64,000 nucleotides of DNA from Ectopseudomonas mendocina (lineage in GTDB: Bacteria; Pseudomonadota; Gammaproteobacteria; Pseudomonadales; Pseudomonadaceae). A model generated the notes under the pieces. The model worked only from the letters and a program-made list of their open reading frames with translations. It was not told where the DNA came from and did no database searches. Location: contig NZ_SCFY01000003.1 in NCBI RefSeq assembly GCF_007049795.1, forward strand, positions 247,874-311,873, written 5' to 3'. The position numbers and the translations under genes are program-made. Below, one piece after another: positions 1 to 13,319 of this stretch (its first letter is position 1; every line of letters starts with the position of its first letter).

Positions 1-126
1 GCGCTCGCCACGATGGTGGACCTTGCCACCTTCTATAGCCGCCTTGCACAGGGCGCGCGTCTTGAAGAAGCGTGCCGCCCACAGCCATTTGTCCAGGCGG
101 ATCTTGTCGTCGTCTTTTTCGCTCAT
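1..126 (-). CDS. hslR: Hsp15 (HslR) S4-domain RNA-binding heat-shock protein, 5' part only
   Basis: The reverse strand encodes 42 codons from an ATG at 126 and runs off the window edge. The peptide starts MSEKDDDKIRLDKWLWAARF and continues with FKTRALCKAAIEGGKVHHRG. This is the start of an S4 RNA-binding fold (R-L-D-K-W-L-W-A-A-R-F-F-K-T-R) typical of Hsp15, which rescues stalled 50S subunits carrying peptidyl-tRNA. A purine-rich GAGAG lies just upstream of the ATG. The gene is divergent from rimB. The C-terminal two thirds are outside the window. Confidence 0.88.
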   Translation of the reverse strand, partial: MSEKDDDKIRLDKWLWAARFFKTRALCKAAIEGGKVHHRGER

Positions 127-239
127 CTCACTCTCTGAAGGGTTCAGCTATTCGCACGCGCGGCAGATGCAGTTGTCACACGACACAACTAGAATGCGCG
201 GAATCATAGGCGTTGTCGGCCGCAGGGGACACTCTCACC

Positions 240-710
240 TTGAAGACTTTCGACCAGCTCAGCGTGATCGGCCTGCGTGAGTGGATCAATCTGCCTGAGC
301 TCGGCATCATCGGCCTGCGCGCCAAGATCGACACCGGCGCCAGCACCTCGAGCCTGCACGCCAGCGACATCCAGCCGTTCCAGCGTGACGGCGAGGACTG
401 GGTACGCTTCACTGCCTACCTCGGCACTCAGGTGCAGCGCCGCCACCGTTGCGAGGCGCCGCTGGTCTCGGTCAAACGTATCAAGAGTTCCAATGGCCAG
501 GCGCAGAGCCGCTATGTAATCCGCACCCACCTGGCCCTCGGTGATCTGCTGTGGCCGGTGGAATTCACCCTGGCCTGTCGCAAGACCATGCGTTATCGCG
601 TACTACTTGGCTCCAAGGCGCTGATCACCGGCCAACTGGTGGTCAATCCGGCACTCAGCTATGTGCAGGACAAACCCTCACTTTCCTCTGCCCTTCCAGG
701 TGCCCAATGA
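240..710 (+). CDS. rimB: RimB-type retropepsin-like zinc/aspartic protease (DUF785)
   Basis: A protein of about 156 residues with the retropepsin-like signature [14 protein letters not shown] (Asp near residue 31). In the family known from P. fluorescens, RimB is a protease that counteracts RimK-dependent poly-glutamylation of ribosomal protein S6. The TTG at 240 is preferred because AGGGG lies about 11 nt upstream and the product then begins [12 protein letters not shown]. An in-frame TTG at 213 would add nine residues but lacks a well-spaced ribosome-binding site. The stop overlaps the ATG of rimK (ATGA), so the two are probably translationally coupled. No separate rimA-like frame was recognised upstream. 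Confidence 0.8.
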   Translation: MKTFDQLSVIGLREWINLPELGIIGLRAKIDTGASTSSLHASDIQPFQRDGEDWVRFTAYLGTQVQRRHRCEAPLVSVKRIKSSNGQAQSRYVIRTHLALGDLLWPVEFTLACRKTMRYRVLLGSKALITGQLVVNPALSYVQDKPSLSSALPGAQ

Positions 711-1612
711 AGATCGCCGTGCTGTCGCGCAACCCGCGCCTGTATTCCACCCGCCGTCTGGTGGAGGCCGGCCAGCAACGGGGCCATGAAATGGTGGTGA
801 TCGACACCCTGCGCGCCTACATGAACATCGCCAGCCACAAACCGCAGATCCACTATCGCGGCCAGGCCATGGACGGCTTCGACGCAGTGATCCCGCGTAT
901 CGGCGCCTCGGTGACTTTCTATGGCTGCGCGGTGCTGCGACAGTTCGAGATGATGGACGTCTACCCGCTCAACGAGTCGGTGGCCATCAGCCGTTCGCGC
1001 GACAAGCTGCGCGCCCTGCAACTGCTGTCGCGCAAGGGCATCGGCCTGCCGGTGACCGGCTTCGCCCACTCCCCCGACGACATTCCCGACCTGATCCAGA
1101 TGGTGGGTGGCGCGCCGCTGGTGATCAAGGTGCTGGAAGGTACCCAGGGCATGGGCGTGGTACTGGCCGAAACGCACAAGGCAGCAGAGTCGGTGATCGA
1201 GGCCTTCCTCGGCCTCAAGCAGGACATCATGGTCCAGGAATACATCCAGGAGGCCGGCGGCGCCGACATTCGCTGCTTCGTGGTCGGTGACAAGGTGATT
1301 GCCGCGATGAAGCGCCAGGCCAAGGCTGGCGAGTTCCGCTCCAACCTGCACCGCGGCGGCAGCGCCAGCCTGATCAAGATCACCCCGGAGGAGCGTATGA
1401 CGGCGGTGCGCGCGGCCAAGGTCATGGGCCTCAACGTCGCCGGTGTCGACATCCTGCGCTCCAACCATGGCCCGCTGGTGATGGAGGTGAACTCCTCGCC
1501 TGGCCTGGAAGGTATCGAGACCACCACCGGCAAGGATGTCGCCGGCATGATCATCCAATACCTGGAAAAGAACGCAGAGCCCGGCCAGACCCGCACCCGA
1601 GGGCGCGGATGA
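707..1612 (+). CDS. rimK: RimK, ATP-grasp ligase adding glutamate to ribosomal protein S6
   Basis: A 301-residue protein, the family's usual length, beginning [20 protein letters not shown]. The ATP-grasp parts are visible: [16 protein letters not shown] (ATP-binding loop), a [20 protein letters not shown] segment and the metal-binding [14 protein letters not shown] near the C-terminus. RimK adds glutamates to the C-terminus of RpsF using ATP and so modulates ribosome function. The start overlaps the rimB stop by four bases and its own stop overlaps the ldcA start by four bases. A single transcript for protease, ligase and carboxypeptidase is inferred. Confidence 0.93.
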   Translation: MKIAVLSRNPRLYSTRRLVEAGQQRGHEMVVIDTLRAYMNIASHKPQIHYRGQAMDGFDAVIPRIGASVTFYGCAVLRQFEMMDVYPLNESVAISRSRDKLRALQLLSRKGIGLPVTGFAHSPDDIPDLIQMVGGAPLVIKVLEGTQGMGVVLAETHKAAESVIEAFLGLKQDIMVQEYIQEAGGADIRCFVVGDKVIAAMKRQAKAGEFRSNLHRGGSASLIKITPEERMTAVRAAKVMGLNVAGVDILRSNHGPLVMEVNSSPGLEGIETTTGKDVAGMIIQYLEKNAEPGQTRTRGRG

Positions 1613-2505
1613 GCCCAGTGTTCGACGGCCGCCTGGCGCTGATCGCCCCCGCGGCGGCGATTGCCGAAGACGTACTGGAAGCGACCCTGGCGCAGCTCGA
1701 CGTGCTCGGCGTGCGCTATCACCTGGGCCAGCACGTGCGCGCCCGCCATCGTTACCTGGCGGGCACGCCGGAGCAACGCCTGGACGACCTGCACCAGGCC
1801 TTCACCCTGGCGGATATCAGCGCCGTCTGGTGCCTGCGTGGCGGCTACGGCTGCGCACAATTGGTGGCGGATATCGACTGGGCGCTGCTAAGCCAGGCCA
1901 GCCCACGGCCGCTGATCGGCTTCTCCGATCTGTCGATTCTGCTAGAGGCCTTTGCCCAACGGGGGCTGCCAGCCATTCATGGTCCCGTGGCTACTGCGCT
2001 CGGCCATCAGACGCTGTCGGCGCCCGGCGGCCAACGTGAGCGCCTGACTTCGATGCAGGCGCTGTGGAGCCTGCTCAAAGGCCAGCACCGGCAGTTGCCG
2101 CTGCGCCATATCAGTGGTCCACAACATGTCGTCGAGGGCACCTTGCAGGGCGGCAATCTCACGGCCCTGGCCAGCGTCTGCGGGACGGCGGCCGAGCTGC
2201 GCCTGGCCGAGGATTCGATCCTGATCCTGGAAGACGTCGGTGAGCCCTACTACCGCCTCGAGCGCAGCCTCTGGCAGTTGCTGCACAGTTTCGCCGGGCA
2301 AAGACCACGCGCGGTGTGCCTGGGCAGTTTCACCGACTGCCCGCGACGCGGCGTGCAGCACAGCATGGAGCAGATCATCGGCGAGTACCTGGCGCCGCTG
2401 GGCGTGCCACTGTACGGCGATCTGCCCAGCGGGCACGGTGACGTCAACTACCCTTGGCCCTACGGTCAGCGTGCACGTTTGAGCGGCGGCAACCTGAGCT
2501 GGTAA
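1609..2505 (+). CDS. ldcA: LD-carboxypeptidase LdcA (peptidase S66), muropeptide recycling
   Basis: A 298-residue S66-family enzyme. The nucleophile motif GFSDLS (Ser about 106), the [13 protein letters not shown] glutamate region and [12 protein letters not shown] near the C-terminus supply the Ser-Glu-His catalytic set. The family removes the terminal D-Ala from recycled tetrapeptides in the cytoplasm. No signal peptide is visible. It overlaps rimK by 4 bp. It ends only 5 bp from the stop of the convergent GGDEF/EAL gene, leaving no room for a conventional terminator. Confidence 0.9.
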   Translation: MSPVFDGRLALIAPAAAIAEDVLEATLAQLDVLGVRYHLGQHVRARHRYLAGTPEQRLDDLHQAFTLADISAVWCLRGGYGCAQLVADIDWALLSQASPRPLIGFSDLSILLEAFAQRGLPAIHGPVATALGHQTLSAPGGQRERLTSMQALWSLLKGQHRQLPLRHISGPQHVVEGTLQGGNLTALASVCGTAAELRLAEDSILILEDVGEPYYRLERSLWQLLHSFAGQRPRAVCLGSFTDCPRRGVQHSMEQIIGEYLAPLGVPLYGDLPSGHGDVNYPWPYGQRARLSGGNLSW

Positions 2506-2510
2506 CCCGC

Positions 2511-5500
2511 TCAGCGCTGACGCGCCTGCATCCAGGCGAGAAACTCGGCCTCGGCCATCGGCCGACCGAACAGATAGCCCTGTCCCAATGTACAGTTCTG
2601 CTCGCGCAGCAGCGCCAGCTGGCTGTCGTGCTCGATCCCTTCGGCCACGCATTCCAGGCCCAGGTTGCGCGCGATCATCTGGATGGTCTGCACCAGCATG
2701 CGCCCGCTCGCCTCGCCGTCCAGATCGGCGACGAAACTGCGGTCGATCTTCAGCCGATCCAGCGGCAGACGCTTGAGATAGGTCAACGACGAGTAGCCCG
2801 TGCCGAAGTCGTCGATGGCGAAGCGTACGCCCTGCGCCTTGAGCTGCTGCATGTTGCCGATGCAGCGCTCGACGTCTTCGAGCAGCACGCCTTCGGTGAT
2901 TTCCAGCTCCAGCGACTGCCCCGATACACCGTAAGCGCGCAGGCACTGCTCGACTCGCTCCACGCAGCCCGCCTGACGCAGCTCACGCGGGCTGAGATTG
3001 ACCGCCAGCACCAGTCGCGGCCATTGCGCCTGCCAGCGCGCCAGCGCCGCACAGGCCTGCTCCAGCACCCACTGGCCAATGTCCTGGATCAGCCCGGTTT
3101 CCTCGGCCAGCGGGATAAACTGATCCGGACCGATCTCACCGCGCTCCGGGTGCATCCAGCGCAGCAACACCTCGGCGCCCGCCACGCTGTTGTCAGCCAG
3201 CATCAGCTGTGGCTGGAACACCAGCTGCAGTTGCTGGCGCGCGATGGCCTGGCGCAGCTCGCTCTGCAACTGCAGGCGTTGGTCGATGGCAACCTGCATC
3301 TCCGGGGCGAAGAAATGCAGGGCGTTGCGCCCGGCATGCTTGGCCCGGTACATGGCGGTATCGGCCTGCTTGAGAATGTCCGAGGCCTGCTGCAGGCCCA
3401 GTGGATGCAGGGCGATGCCGATACTGGCGCTGATCGCCAGCTCATGACCGTCGATCAGGCAACTGCCCTGCAGGCCACGCAACAATTTCTCTCCCACTGC
3501 CGCAGCTTGCTCGGCAACCACTTGCGGCTCATGCCCCAGGGCTTCGAGCAGCACCACGAACTCATCACCACCGAGGCGCGCCAGGGTGTCTTCAGTACGC
3601 AATTCGGCAGCCAGGCGTGTGGTCACTTCGACCAGCAGTGCATCGCCAACCAGATGGCCCAGGCTGTCGTTGACCGTCTTGAAATGATCCAGATCGATGA
3701 ACAGCAGCGCGCCCAGGCTGCCCTCGCGATTCTCCCGGTCCATGGCATGTTGCAGGCGATCGAGCAGCAGCCGGCGATTGGGCAGGCCGGTGAGTTCGTC
3801 GCTGTAGGCCAGGCGCTCAATCTCGCGCTGATAGCGCTGGCGCTCGGAGATGTCGGTGACGCTGGCGCGAATCAGCAGGTTCTCCCCCGGCATGCGTACC
3901 AGGCGCACCTCGCAGGGCAACTGGCGACCGGCGCTGTCGCGATGGTTCCATTCGAATACCGGCGCTTCACCGGCGATGGCGCGGCGCAGGAAGGCCTTGC
4001 CAGCGCGGGAGGACAGCCGACCATCGGCCTGACACACCGGGCTGATGCTCTGAATCGACTTGCCGAGTAGCTCATCGCGGCGATAGCGGAACAGGCTCAA
4101 GGCGTTCTCGTTACATTCGACGATACCGCCCTCAGGATTGAACAGCAGGATCGCCTCGGGCGCATGCTCGACCAGCGTTCGATAGCGCGCCTCGGCTTCG
4201 CGCCGCGCACTGATGTCCTCGACCAGCAGCAGGAACAGTGTCTGCCGGCCGCTACCACGTACGGCGCGCAGGCTGACACGCGTGAAGACCACCAGGCCAT
4301 CGGCACGCAGGAAGCGCTTGTCCATTTCGAAGCCATCGCTGCTGCCCAGCAGCACCTGCTCGACATGGGCCTGTTCGACCGGCAGATCATCCGGGTGCGA
4401 CAGCTCGCGCCAACTGCTGGCGAGCAATTCGTCACGACTGCGGCCGAGGATGCTGCACAGCTTCTGGTTGACCTCCTCCCAGCCAAAGCTCTGGGTGGTC
4501 AGTGCCATGCCGATCAGCGGCGCCTCGAAGAACAGGTGCAGCCGCTCGTCACGCTCGCGCAGTTGCGACTCGGTGCGTTTGCGCTCGCTGATGTCCTGCA
4601 CCACGCCATAGATGCGCACCAGGCTGCCGTCTTCATCGCGTTCGGCCATGCCGCGCAGGCGCACCAGGCGTCCGCCCAGACGCGCCGCCAGGCGCACCTC
4701 GATATCCAGGTCGTCCATGCCGCTGAGCGCGGCCTGCAGCGTCTGCATGATCAGTGCCTGGCTCGGCGTATCGTAGTAATCCAGCACTTGCTGCAGGTCA
4801 GGCGGCCCTTGCTGGATATCACGGTCGACGATGCGGTAGCAGCCATCGCTCCAAGACATGCCGTAGTCGCTGATCTCCAGCACCCAGCCCCCCAGACTGG
4901 CGATGTCTTCGGTCTGGCTGAACAGATGGCTCTGACGCAGTAATTGCGAGCGCTGCAGCTCGACCTTGGCCGCCAGTTCGACGCGCTCGGTGACATCGTG
5001 CTGCAGCCCGACGAAATGGCTGATGCCCTGGTCGTCGCGCATTGGCGCCAACACCACCTCGTTCCAGAACGGCCTGCCGTCCTTGCGATAGTTACGCACC
5101 ACCGCATGGCCGCTGCGCCCCTCTCGCAAGGCACGGCGCAACGGTTGCAACTCCAGCTGGGCGCGGTCCTGGCCGAGCAGGAAACGGCAGTTGCGCCCTA
5201 ACGCCTCCTCGGCGCTGTAGCCGGTTATCTGGCTGAATGCGGAATTGCAGTACACCAATGGCATGTCCTCCTGGCGCACATCGGCGATAGTCACGCCCAG
5301 CGGGCTGGCCTCTATCGCCAGGTTGGCGCGGGCCAGTTGCTGCTGCATCTGCGCGCTGCGCGCCAGCGCCTGACGCAGGTCGCCGAGCACACGGCCCACC
5401 AGCAAGGTAGCCCCCATCAGCAGCACCACCGCGAAGTGCAGCTGGTCACGCTGCAGATCCAGCTCGCCGAAACTCAGGCTGTCGCGCAGCAGCGGTAGCG

Positions 5501-6272
5501 GCAGAGTCGCGGCGTACACCAGCAGCACGCCATACAGAGCACCAGCAAAGGCGTGTCGTAGCGCCAGGACCAGCATGCTCAGACCAAGCAGCGGCAGAGC
5601 GAACTGAGCCGGTAGGCTGGTGCTGAGCAGCATCAGTACCAGAAACACCCCAGTGGCCAACAACCAGCCAGTTGGCGAGCGACTGATGTTCAGCGTTGGC
5701 GCGGCATTGTCCACCGGCGCGTGGGTCCAGCCGCGGGCGCGCAGCAGTGGGGTACAGAACGCCAGCAGGGGCGCCGTCAACGCGAGCATATTGATGGTAT
5801 CGCCCAACCAGACCGACAAACTGGCTTGCACCCACTGCTCGCTGGTCTGGAAACCAGTCAGCCACAGGTTGCTCTGCAAGCCGAGCGCCACCAGCGTGCT
5901 CGGCATCAACACAGCGAAGGCGAGGAATCGGAGCAGATCACTCAAGCGCCCCAGGGCGGGGTCGAAAGGCTGACGTCGCAACAGCCACCAGCCCAGCGCG
6001 ACGGCGGCGGTTTCCGGCAAGGCATAGAGCGGCGCCAACTGCCAGGGCAGGCCCCATAACGGCACGCAGAACAGAGCATTGAGGTACAACGCAGGCAGCA
6101 CCCGCGGGCCCCACCACAGGCACATGGCAAGGCCGAGCACCATGGGCAGGTAACACAACGCCACCCCGTCATTCAGGCGGGTCGCCAGGGAAATCCAGGT
6201 TGCCAGATGGAAAATCGGCAGCGGCAGCCACCAGGTCCAGTTGGGCAAGCGGTCGGGGAAGGCGGCGGGCAT
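2511..6272 (-). CDS. MASE1-LOV-PAS-PAS-PAS-GGDEF-EAL c-di-GMP synthase/phosphodiesterase
   Basis: A large multidomain protein (1253 residues from the ATG at 6272, or 1273 from an ATG at 6332). The 6272 start is chosen because GAGG lies 5 nt upstream and the MASE1 domain begins there. Residue numbers below count from the longer form. A MASE1-like membrane region with about eight hydrophobic helices covers about 30-320. A PAS domain of LOV type covers about 335-450, with GRNCRFL (Cys382), NYRKDGRPFWN and HFVGLQHDVTE. Three more PAS domains follow (about 470-585, 595-710, 715-832). The GGDEF domain (835-1005) has RLGGDEF and an upstream RTED inhibitory site at the proper five-residue spacing. 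The EAL domain (1020-1270) has the EVLLRW variant, NLSPREL and IDDFGTGYSS. Both catalytic domains look intact. Its cue could be blue light through the LOV domain plus an unknown MASE1 signal; this is inference. Confidence 0.9.
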   Translation of the reverse strand: MPAAFPDRLPNWTWWLPLPIFHLATWISLATRLNDGVALCYLPMVLGLAMCLWWGPRVLPALYLNALFCVPLWGLPWQLAPLYALPETAAVALGWWLLRRQPFDPALGRLSDLLRFLAFAVLMPSTLVALGLQSNLWLTGFQTSEQWVQASLSVWLGDTINMLALTAPLLAFCTPLLRARGWTHAPVDNAAPTLNISRSPTGWLLATGVFLVLMLLSTSLPAQFALPLLGLSMLVLALRHAFAGALYGVLLVYAATLPLPLLRDSLSFGELDLQRDQLHFAVVLLMGATLLVGRVLGDLRQALARSAQMQQQLARANLAIEASPLGVTIADVRQEDMPLVYCNSAFSQITGYSAEEALGRNCRFLLGQDRAQLELQPLRRALREGRSGHAVVRNYRKDGRPFWNEVVLAPMRDDQGISHFVGLQHDVTERVELAAKVELQRSQLLRQSHLFSQTEDIASLGGWVLEISDYGMSWSDGCYRIVDRDIQQGPPDLQQVLDYYDTPSQALIMQTLQAALSGMDDLDIEVRLAARLGGRLVRLRGMAERDEDGSLVRIYGVVQDISERKRTESQLRERDERLHLFFEAPLIGMALTTQSFGWEEVNQKLCSILGRSRDELLASSWRELSHPDDLPVEQAHVEQVLLGSSDGFEMDKRFLRADGLVVFTRVSLRAVRGSGRQTLFLLLVEDISARREAEARYRTLVEHAPEAILLFNPEGGIVECNENALSLFRYRRDELLGKSIQSISPVCQADGRLSSRAGKAFLRRAIAGEAPVFEWNHRDSAGRQLPCEVRLVRMPGENLLIRASVTDISERQRYQREIERLAYSDELTGLPNRRLLLDRLQHAMDRENREGSLGALLFIDLDHFKTVNDSLGHLVGDALLVEVTTRLAAELRTEDTLARLGGDEFVVLLEALGHEPQVVAEQAAAVGEKLLRGLQGSCLIDGHELAISASIGIALHPLGLQQASDILKQADTAMYRAKHAGRNALHFFAPEMQVAIDQRLQLQSELRQAIARQQLQLVFQPQLMLADNSVAGAEVLLRWMHPERGEIGPDQFIPLAEETGLIQDIGQWVLEQACAALARWQAQWPRLVLAVNLSPRELRQAGCVERVEQCLRAYGVSGQSLELEITEGVLLEDVERCIGNMQQLKAQGVRFAIDDFGTGYSSLTYLKRLPLDRLKIDRSFVADLDGEASGRMLVQTIQMIARNLGLECVAEGIEHDSQLALLREQNCTLGQGYLFGRPMAEAEFLAWMQARQR

Positions 6273-6374
6273 GCAGGCCTCGAGTTGATGCGCTGGCACA
6301 GCATAGCCCAGCGCCAGAGCCCTTGGCAGCATATTGCCAGCACACAGACCGCCGCCAGGACGGTCGGTCGTCTG

Positions 6375-7691
<1,317 letters not shown>

Positions 7692-7706
7692 CAACACATA
7701 ACCGAA

Positions 7707-7761
7707 GGAGCGAGCGCTGCTCGCGAAAATGTGGCTTCGATTCGCGAGCGGCGCTCGCTCC
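7707..7761. repeat. REP-like inverted repeat between amgR and amgS
   Basis: Two 21-nt arms, 7707-7727 and 7741-7761, are reverse complements with one mismatch around a 13-nt spacer. The arms contain GGAGCGAGCG, resembling the GTAGGAGCG class of Pseudomonas REP palindromes. As it sits between two co-directional operon genes it may stabilise the upstream amgR message or attenuate amgS; that role is inference. Confidence 0.75.
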
Positions 7762-7767
7762 TACAGG

Positions 7768-8505
7768 TCACTTGTTGCCGTCGGGAACGAACACGTAACC
7801 CACACCCCAGACAGTCTGGATATAGCGCGGCTTGGACGGGTCCGGCTCGATCAGGCGACGCAGGCGGCTGATCTGCACGTCGATGGAGCGCTCCAGCGCA
7901 TCCCATTCGCGGCCACGGGCCAGGTTCATCAGCTTGTCGCGGGTCAGCGGCTCGCGCGCATGCTGCACCAGCGCTTTGAGCACAGCGAACTCGCCGGTGG
8001 TGAGCATATGCACTTCCTCACCCTTCTTCAGCTCGCGGGTGGCCAGGGACAATTCGTACTCGCCGAAGCTGACGCTTTCGTCCTCGCTACCCGGCGCACC
8101 CGGCACCACCGGCGCCTGACGGCGCAGCACCGCCTTGATCCGCGCCAGCAGCTCACGCGGGTTGAAGGGTTTGGCCAGGTAGTCGTCAGCACCCAGTTCC
8201 AGGCCCTGGATACGACTGGACTCATCGCCTTTGGCGGTGAGCATGATGATCGGCATCTGGTTGCCCGCTTCGCGCAAGCGGCGGCAAGCAGAAAGGCCGT
8301 CTTCGCCGGGCAACATCAGGTCCAGCACCACCAGATTGAACAGCTCGCGCGCCAGCAGACGATCCATCTGCTCGACGTTCTCCACTGCGCGAACCCGGTA
8401 GCCCTGCTCATCGAAGAAGCGCTCGAGCAAGCGGCGCAGGCGGGCGTCGTCATCGACGATGAGGATCTTCTCGCCTTCGGCGACAGGGGCAGCGGACTGG
8501 GTCAT
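7768..8505 (-). CDS. amgR: Response regulator AmgR (OmpR family)
   Basis: A 245-residue OmpR/PhoB-type regulator. The receiver domain has ILIVDDDARLRRLLERFF, the phospho-acceptor in VVLDLMLPGEDG, the conserved T in IIMLTAKG and K in DDYLAKPFNPREL. The C-terminal winged helix ends with RPRYIQTVWGVGYVFVP-type residues. The start at 8505 has AAGGAG 5 nt upstream; a longer frame to 8550 lacks this. It is transcribed with amgS and divergently from tex. Confidence 0.93.
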   Translation of the reverse strand: MTQSAAPVAEGEKILIVDDDARLRRLLERFFDEQGYRVRAVENVEQMDRLLARELFNLVVLDLMLPGEDGLSACRRLREAGNQMPIIMLTAKGDESSRIQGLELGADDYLAKPFNPRELLARIKAVLRRQAPVVPGAPGSEDESVSFGEYELSLATRELKKGEEVHMLTTGEFAVLKALVQHAREPLTRDKLMNLARGREWDALERSIDVQISRLRRLIEPDPSKPRYIQTVWGVGYVFVPDGNK

Positions 8506-8635
8506 GGCGTCTCCTTGGACAGCCGTACTGAGGACGGCAAGTGGCGGCATTATCGCTCAGGCGCATGGGTGGGCGCTTTAGCCATTGTTAGCAGATTTTT
8601 CCCCAACGGTTCGCAGCTCTCGCGAATGCGGTGTT

Positions 8636-8641
8636 TATAAT
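8636..8641 (+). promoter_or_regulatory. Candidate -10 element for tex
   Basis: A perfect TATAAT lies 66 nt upstream of the tex ATG in the 200-nt divergent space between amgR and tex. No convincing -35 hexamer is seen at 16-18 nt, so this is a tentative promoter call. Confidence 0.4.
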
Positions 8642-8706
8642 GCGCCGCTTTCGTGTCTGGCCAGCGTCTTTGCGGCCGCCCTGTCGCTTCAGTGGGTAGT
8701 TTTCAT

Positions 8707-11030
<2,324 letters not shown>

Positions 11031-11034
<4 letters not shown>

Positions 11035-11426
11035 ATATGACCGACAACACCGACAACGTAGGCGCCAGCAGCGCCTTTTCCCGCCTGCTTGGCCTGGAAA
11101 TTCTCCAGGTCGGCGGCGGCGAGGCCCGCGTGCGCCTGACACTCACCGACGAGCTGCGCAACCTGCACGGCAAGCTGCACGGCGGCGCGCTGTTCTCGCT
11201 GATCGACACCGCCATGGGCCAGGCCAGCCACAGCCTGGGCGATGGCGGCCCGAGCAGCGTGACCCTGGAGTGCAAGATCAACTACATCCGCCCGGTGTCC
11301 GAGGGTAGCGTGCTGTGCCATGCCAAGGTGCTGCACGCTGGGCGCCGTACCCAGGTGGTGGAAGCCGAAGTGCTGCAGGGCGACAAGCTGGTCGCCAAGG
11401 CACAAGGCACCTTCGCCTGCGTGTAA
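11031..11426 (+). CDS. PaaI/YdiI-type hotdog-fold acyl-CoA thioesterase
   Basis: A 131-residue hotdog protein. The segment [20 protein letters not shown] is the hallmark of the PaaI family, with HGG before the central helix and D as the likely catalytic residue. It probably hydrolyses small or aromatic acyl-CoAs; the substrate cannot be told. The ATG overlaps the tex stop, and an alternative ATG lies 6 nt later (MTDNTDN). It is probably cotranscribed with tex. Confidence 0.85.
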
Positions 11427-11528
11427 TCGGCGCCGCTCGTGCTGGTCTAATCTGGTAAACCGTTCGCCCCTTGCAGAGTGCAGGGGCGATCCCCATATTG
11501 TGGCGACTGCCCAGTTAGGAATTGCATC

Positions 11529-13109
11529 TTGAGCGATCTTCTCTCCCGCCGCCTGGCTCAGCTCGGCGAGCCGGCCAACCTGTCCCTGCTGGGTGAGTGT
11601 CTGCACGGCATCGAGCGCGAATGCCTGCGCGTCGATCGCGACGGCCAGCTGGCCCTGACCCCGCACCCTCAGGCGCTGGGCTCGGCGCTGACCCATGCGC
11701 AGATCACCACCGATTATTCCGAGTCGCTGCTGGAGTTCATCACCGGCACCGCCAACGATCCGGCCGCCACCCTCGCCGAACTGGAAGACATCCACCGTTT
11801 CGCCTACGACAAGCTCAATGACGAACTGCTGTGGAGCCCGTCGATGCCCTGCCCTCTGCCGGACGAAGAGACGATTCCCATCGCTCGCTACGGCAGCTCC
11901 AACATCGGCCGCCTCAAGTACGTATACCGCAAGGGCCTGGCACTGCGTTACGGCAAGACCATGCAGTGCATCGCCGGCATTCACTACAACTTCTCCCTGC
12001 CCGAGGGGCTGTGGCAGCTGCAACAGCAGAGCGAAGGCAACGAACAGAGTGCGCGTGACTATCAGTCGGCCCGCTATATCGCCCTGATCCGCAACTTCCG
12101 TCGCTACAGCTGGCTGCTGATGTACCTGTTCGGTGCCTCGCCGGCGCTGGACAAAGGCTTCATGCGTGGCCGCCCGCACCAGCTTCAGGAACTGGACGCA
12201 GGCACCCTGTACCTGCCCTACGCCACCAGCCTGCGCATGAGCGACCTGGGCTACCAGAGCAGCGCACAGTCCGGCCTGACCCCCTGCTACAACGACCTGG
12301 CCAGCTACACTGACAGCCTGCGCCTGGCGGTGGGCACGCCCTACCCGGCCTATGTCGAGGCAGGAACCAAGCGCGGCGACGAATGGCTGCAGCTGAACAC
12401 CAACATCCTGCAGATCGAGAACGAGTACTACTCGAGCATCCGTCCGAAACGCGTCACCTACAGCGGCGAGCGACCGATCCAGGCGCTGATGAGCCGTGGC
12501 GTGCAATACGTGGAAGTACGCTGCCTCGACATCAACCCCTTCCTGCCGCTGGGCATCGACGTGGCGCAGGCGCGCTTCATCGACGCGTTCCTGCTGTTCT
12601 GTGCCCTGGAAGACAGCCCGCTGCTGGAGAACGGCGAGTGCAGCAGTTGCACCAGCAACTTCCTCAAAGTAGTCAAGGAGGGGCGGCGTCCCGGCCTGCA
12701 CCTGCAGAAAGGTAGCCAGCAGGTAGAACTCAAAGTCTGGGCCAGCGAACTGCTTGAGCGCATCCTGCCGTTGGCCGAACTGCTCGATCGCAGCCAGGAC
12801 GGCAATGCGCACGTCGAGGCCCTGGCGCAGCAGCAAGCCAAGGTCGCGGATGTGGAAATGACGCCGTCGGCACAGGTACTGGCGATTCTGCGTCAGGGCA
12901 AGAGCTTTACCGAGTTCGCCCTGCAGCAGAGCCTGCGTCACGCCGAGTACTTCCGCGCTCAGCCGCTCAGCCCACAGCAGCAGCAGGCTTTCGAACAGGC
13001 CGCGCACGACTCGCTGGCCGCGCAGGCGGAGCTGGAAGCGCAGCCCACAGGCGATTTCGACGCCTTCGTCGCGGCCTATCAGGCGAGCATCCTGGCGCTG
13101 GCCGTTTAG
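11529..13109 (+). CDS. gshA: Glutamate-cysteine ligase GshA, first step of glutathione synthesis
   Basis: A 526-residue proteobacterial-type (class I) glutamate-cysteine ligase with [26 protein letters not shown] and the C-terminal [10 protein letters not shown] motif. It joins L-Glu and L-Cys with ATP in the cytoplasm. The start is a TTG at 11529 ([14 protein letters not shown]), preceded by AGGA at a suitable distance. The frame is open further upstream but no family residues lie there. The gene stands alone with 102 nt before it. Confidence 0.94.
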   Translation: MSDLLSRRLAQLGEPANLSLLGECLHGIERECLRVDRDGQLALTPHPQALGSALTHAQITTDYSESLLEFITGTANDPAATLAELEDIHRFAYDKLNDELLWSPSMPCPLPDEETIPIARYGSSNIGRLKYVYRKGLALRYGKTMQCIAGIHYNFSLPEGLWQLQQQSEGNEQSARDYQSARYIALIRNFRRYSWLLMYLFGASPALDKGFMRGRPHQLQELDAGTLYLPYATSLRMSDLGYQSSAQSGLTPCYNDLASYTDSLRLAVGTPYPAYVEAGTKRGDEWLQLNTNILQIENEYYSSIRPKRVTYSGERPIQALMSRGVQYVEVRCLDINPFLPLGIDVAQARFIDAFLLFCALEDSPLLENGECSSCTSNFLKVVKEGRRPGLHLQKGSQQVELKVWASELLERILPLAELLDRSQDGNAHVEALAQQQAKVADVEMTPSAQVLAILRQGKSFTEFALQQSLRHAEYFRAQPLSPQQQQAFEQAAHDSLAAQAELEAQPTGDFDAFVAAYQASILALAV

Positions 13110-13251
13110 GTCTCAACGCAGCCAGGGCCGCGCGCACCTATACGCACCGGGTAACCGCGGTGCGTGCGACGCACTCTACGTGCCCGGTTGCACGGGCGAC
13201 GAAGCGTCGACTGCGTCACAAAGCAAACCAGCGGAGCAAAAGCCAGGATGG

Positions 13252-13271
13252 GCGGCCATACCTATGGCCGC
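13252..13271. repeat. 9-bp inverted repeat upstream of the Rmf/CrpP-like gene
   Basis: GCGGCCATA at 13252-13260 and TATGGCCGC at 13263-13271 form a perfect palindrome with a 2-nt centre, 48 nt before the small gene's ATG. It could be an operator or a chance palindrome. The rest of the 13110-13319 gap has only GC-rich partial hairpins. Confidence 0.35.
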
Positions 13272-13319
13272 TCGGCCAGCTAGCATTGCCGGGTAAAGGA
13301 CGATAGACGAGCAGCGCCC

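Noticed and set aside
2454..4070. Long open frame antisense to the GGDEF/EAL gene
   Set aside because: It has the unnatural composition of a GC-rich complementary frame and overlaps fully recognisable domains.
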